From: AWTP1-13 sp963770295
GTDB lineage: Bacteria > Pseudomonadota > Alphaproteobacteria > Rhizobiales > Hyphomicrobiaceae
DNA: 64,000 bases
Direction of reading: 5' to 3'
Assembly (NCBI GenBank): GCA_963770295.1
Contig: CAVYPA010000009.1
Location: 1 to 64,000 of the forward strand
In this document: positions 63,026-64,000 of the stretch, in pieces
Layout of the letters: each line of letters starts with the position of its first letter
Position numbering within the stretch: the first letter of the stretch is position 1
Program-made: the position numbers and the translations under genes
The notes under the pieces: generated by a model
What the model saw: only the letters and a program-made list of their open reading frames with translations
What the model was told of the DNA's origin: nothing
The model's database searches: none

Positions 63026-64000
63026 TCAGCCCCTTTTGCGCGATATCACGTAGGATTCATCGAGGAACCACAGGCGGCCGTGGGTCTGCAGCACCTCGCG
63101 CGTGGCGTCGAGATATTTGCGCTCACCCAGCACTTGCCCCAGCCGCTCATCGTCGATCTGGGCCACGTAGACGGCGGCGTTCCAGGCCGCAAACAGCGTC
63201 GAGGTGCCGATGCTGGCGGCAATTTCCGAGGGCAGCGTGTGCATGTCGTAGCGAAACACCGCACGCTGATCGGCATAGGCATTGAAGTTGTAGTGGCGCG
63301 CATCGCGTCCGAGCTCGGCACGCGTGGCGCGCAGGATATCGTGCCGGCTGGTTTGGAACGGGTCCTCCTCCGGCCAGATCTTGCGGATGATCTCGAGGCC
63401 GGGGTCGCGGCCGCAGGAGTGGATACCGAGCAGACGTCCGCCCGGTCGCAGCGCCCGCGCCAGTGGGCTGACCACGCGCGAGGCCTTGAAGGCGACCGGC
63501 ACGCGGGCGCGATAGGGCTGCGAGGCGATGATAAGATCATAATCGGCGCGCGCGCGGCCCTGGCGCGGGACGACGTCATCGAGGAGGAAGCGGAAGTCTT
63601 CGCGGTAAATGACGATCGCGGCCGGACGCTCGTACACCGGATTGCCGGTCTTGGGGCTGTGTCGTGCCTGCCAGACACGCGCCAATAACGGCTCGAGCGC
63701 GGCGATCTGCTCGCTGAACTCAGCCCCCGTGCTGCCCGTCAGCGCCACCTCGTGCCAAGCCAGCGAGGTCGCCGCCGAGACGGCGTTGGGCGCCAGCCAA
63801 GGCGCCTCCGTATAGTACATGTTGGTGACGACGAGCACGGTGGCGGGGTGCTCATGAAAGCGGTCGGCCATCTTGTCGAGCGAGAGGCGCGTGTCCTCCA
63901 AGCTGATCTCTTTGCCCACGACATAGAACGGCAGGGTCGGGAAGCGGCGATGCATGTCGCGCAGGACCCGGGTCAGCAACGTGCCATCACCCATGCCGGC
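63026..64000 (-). CDS. Class I SAM-dependent methyltransferase (partial, runs off the right edge)
   Basis: The visible part is 324 residues and begins with AGMGDGTLLTRVLRDMHRRF, a glycine-rich SAM-binding motif I, so the N-terminus lies beyond the window. Further motifs are TVLVVTNMYYTEAPWLAPNA and DYDLIIASQPYRARVPV, then GGRLLGIHSCGRDPGLEIIR. The methyl acceptor is unknown. The MetF-like gene follows after 5 bases, so both are one operon and probably one methyl-transfer pathway. Confidence 0.8.
   Translation of the reverse strand, partial: AGMGDGTLLTRVLRDMHRRFPTLPFYVVGKEISLEDTRLSLDKMADRFHEHPATVLVVTNMYYTEAPWLAPNAVSAATSLAWHEVALTGSTGAEFSEQIAALEPLLARVWQARHSPKTGNPVYERPAAIVIYREDFRFLLDDVVPRQGRARADYDLIIASQPYRARVPVAFKASRVVSPLARALRPGGRLLGIHSCGRDPGLEIIRKIWPEEDPFQTSRHDILRATRAELGRDARHYNFNAYADQRAVFRYDMHTLPSEIAASIGTSTLFAAWNAAVYVAQIDDERLGQVLGERKYLDATREVLQTHGRLWFLDESYVISRKRG

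Noticed and set aside
1..64000. CRISPR arrays, prophage blocks or a secondary-metabolite cluster
   Set aside because: No regularly spaced repeats, no phage structural genes and no synthase-type large genes were seen.

Overview
The window looks like one chromosomal segment of a GC-rich alphaproteobacterium, most likely of the Hyphomicrobiales (Rhizobiales). This assignment is inferred from gene content (DUF1326/DUF2182 pair, Lon next to Hsp20, EmrAB with TetR), from an SOS box of the alphaproteobacterial GTTC-N7-GTTC type in front of a Y-family polymerase, and from IS256, IS110 and serine-recombinase remnants. No rRNA, CRISPR array, prophage or replication origin was seen. One tRNA gene, tRNA-Glu(UUC), lies at 30084-30158.

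The window has two halves. The left half (about 1-30,000) is gene-poor. It has long empty gaps, small orphan ORFs and many broken genes: an IS110 transposase with an internal deletion (about 2 kb), a frameshifted GNAT acetyltransferase (4.1 kb), a scar of a FAD-linked oxidase C-terminus (12.1 kb), an IS256 element with a nonsense codon and several frameshifts (15.3-16.7 kb), two frameshifted secreted proteins (18.0 and 20.8 kb), two remnants of one small protein family (11.9 and 25.2 kb) and a decayed serine recombinase (26.6-27.1 kb). Intact genes here include an ABM monooxygenase, a cysteine hydrolase, a GFA-family protein, a secreted metzincin protease, cytochrome b561, a cupin, an ECF sigma factor, a SLOG-fold protein, a secreted protein with six LTPEQ motifs, a lipoprotein, an alpha/beta hydrolase, a fatty acid desaturase and a PRC-barrel protein. 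The picture is an old, eroding accessory region.

The right half (about 31,000-64,000, just past the tRNA) is densely packed, richer in GC and shows no broken gene. It runs: DUF1326-DUF2182-DUF2000 with overlapping start/stop codons (a possible copper/metal system); hsp20-lon on the minus strand; a MltB-type lytic transglycosylase overlapping an amidohydrolase; an esterase; a haloacetate-dehalogenase-like hydrolase; a VOC protein; small secreted and ABM proteins; an EEP-family nuclease/phosphatase; a PAS protein overlapping a nitronate monooxygenase; a cupin; a dimethylformamidase-like large subunit; an SOS-regulated DNA polymerase IV; a CoA-transferase followed by an SDR; a second GFA protein; a ThiE-like protein; a Sel1-repeat protein; a TetR-regulated EmrAB efflux pair; an orphan Tat-exported solute-binding protein; a trypsin-like protease; and a MetF-like protein behind a methyltransferase that runs off the right edge.

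The clearest regulatory finds are (i) the tetR/emrAB intergenic region, where one inverted repeat supplies the -35 of each divergent promoter and the -10 of the opposite one, flanked by two 19-bp operators; and (ii) the dinB promoter, where the LexA box lies on the -10 and moves the translation start downstream of a run of 9-bp repeats.
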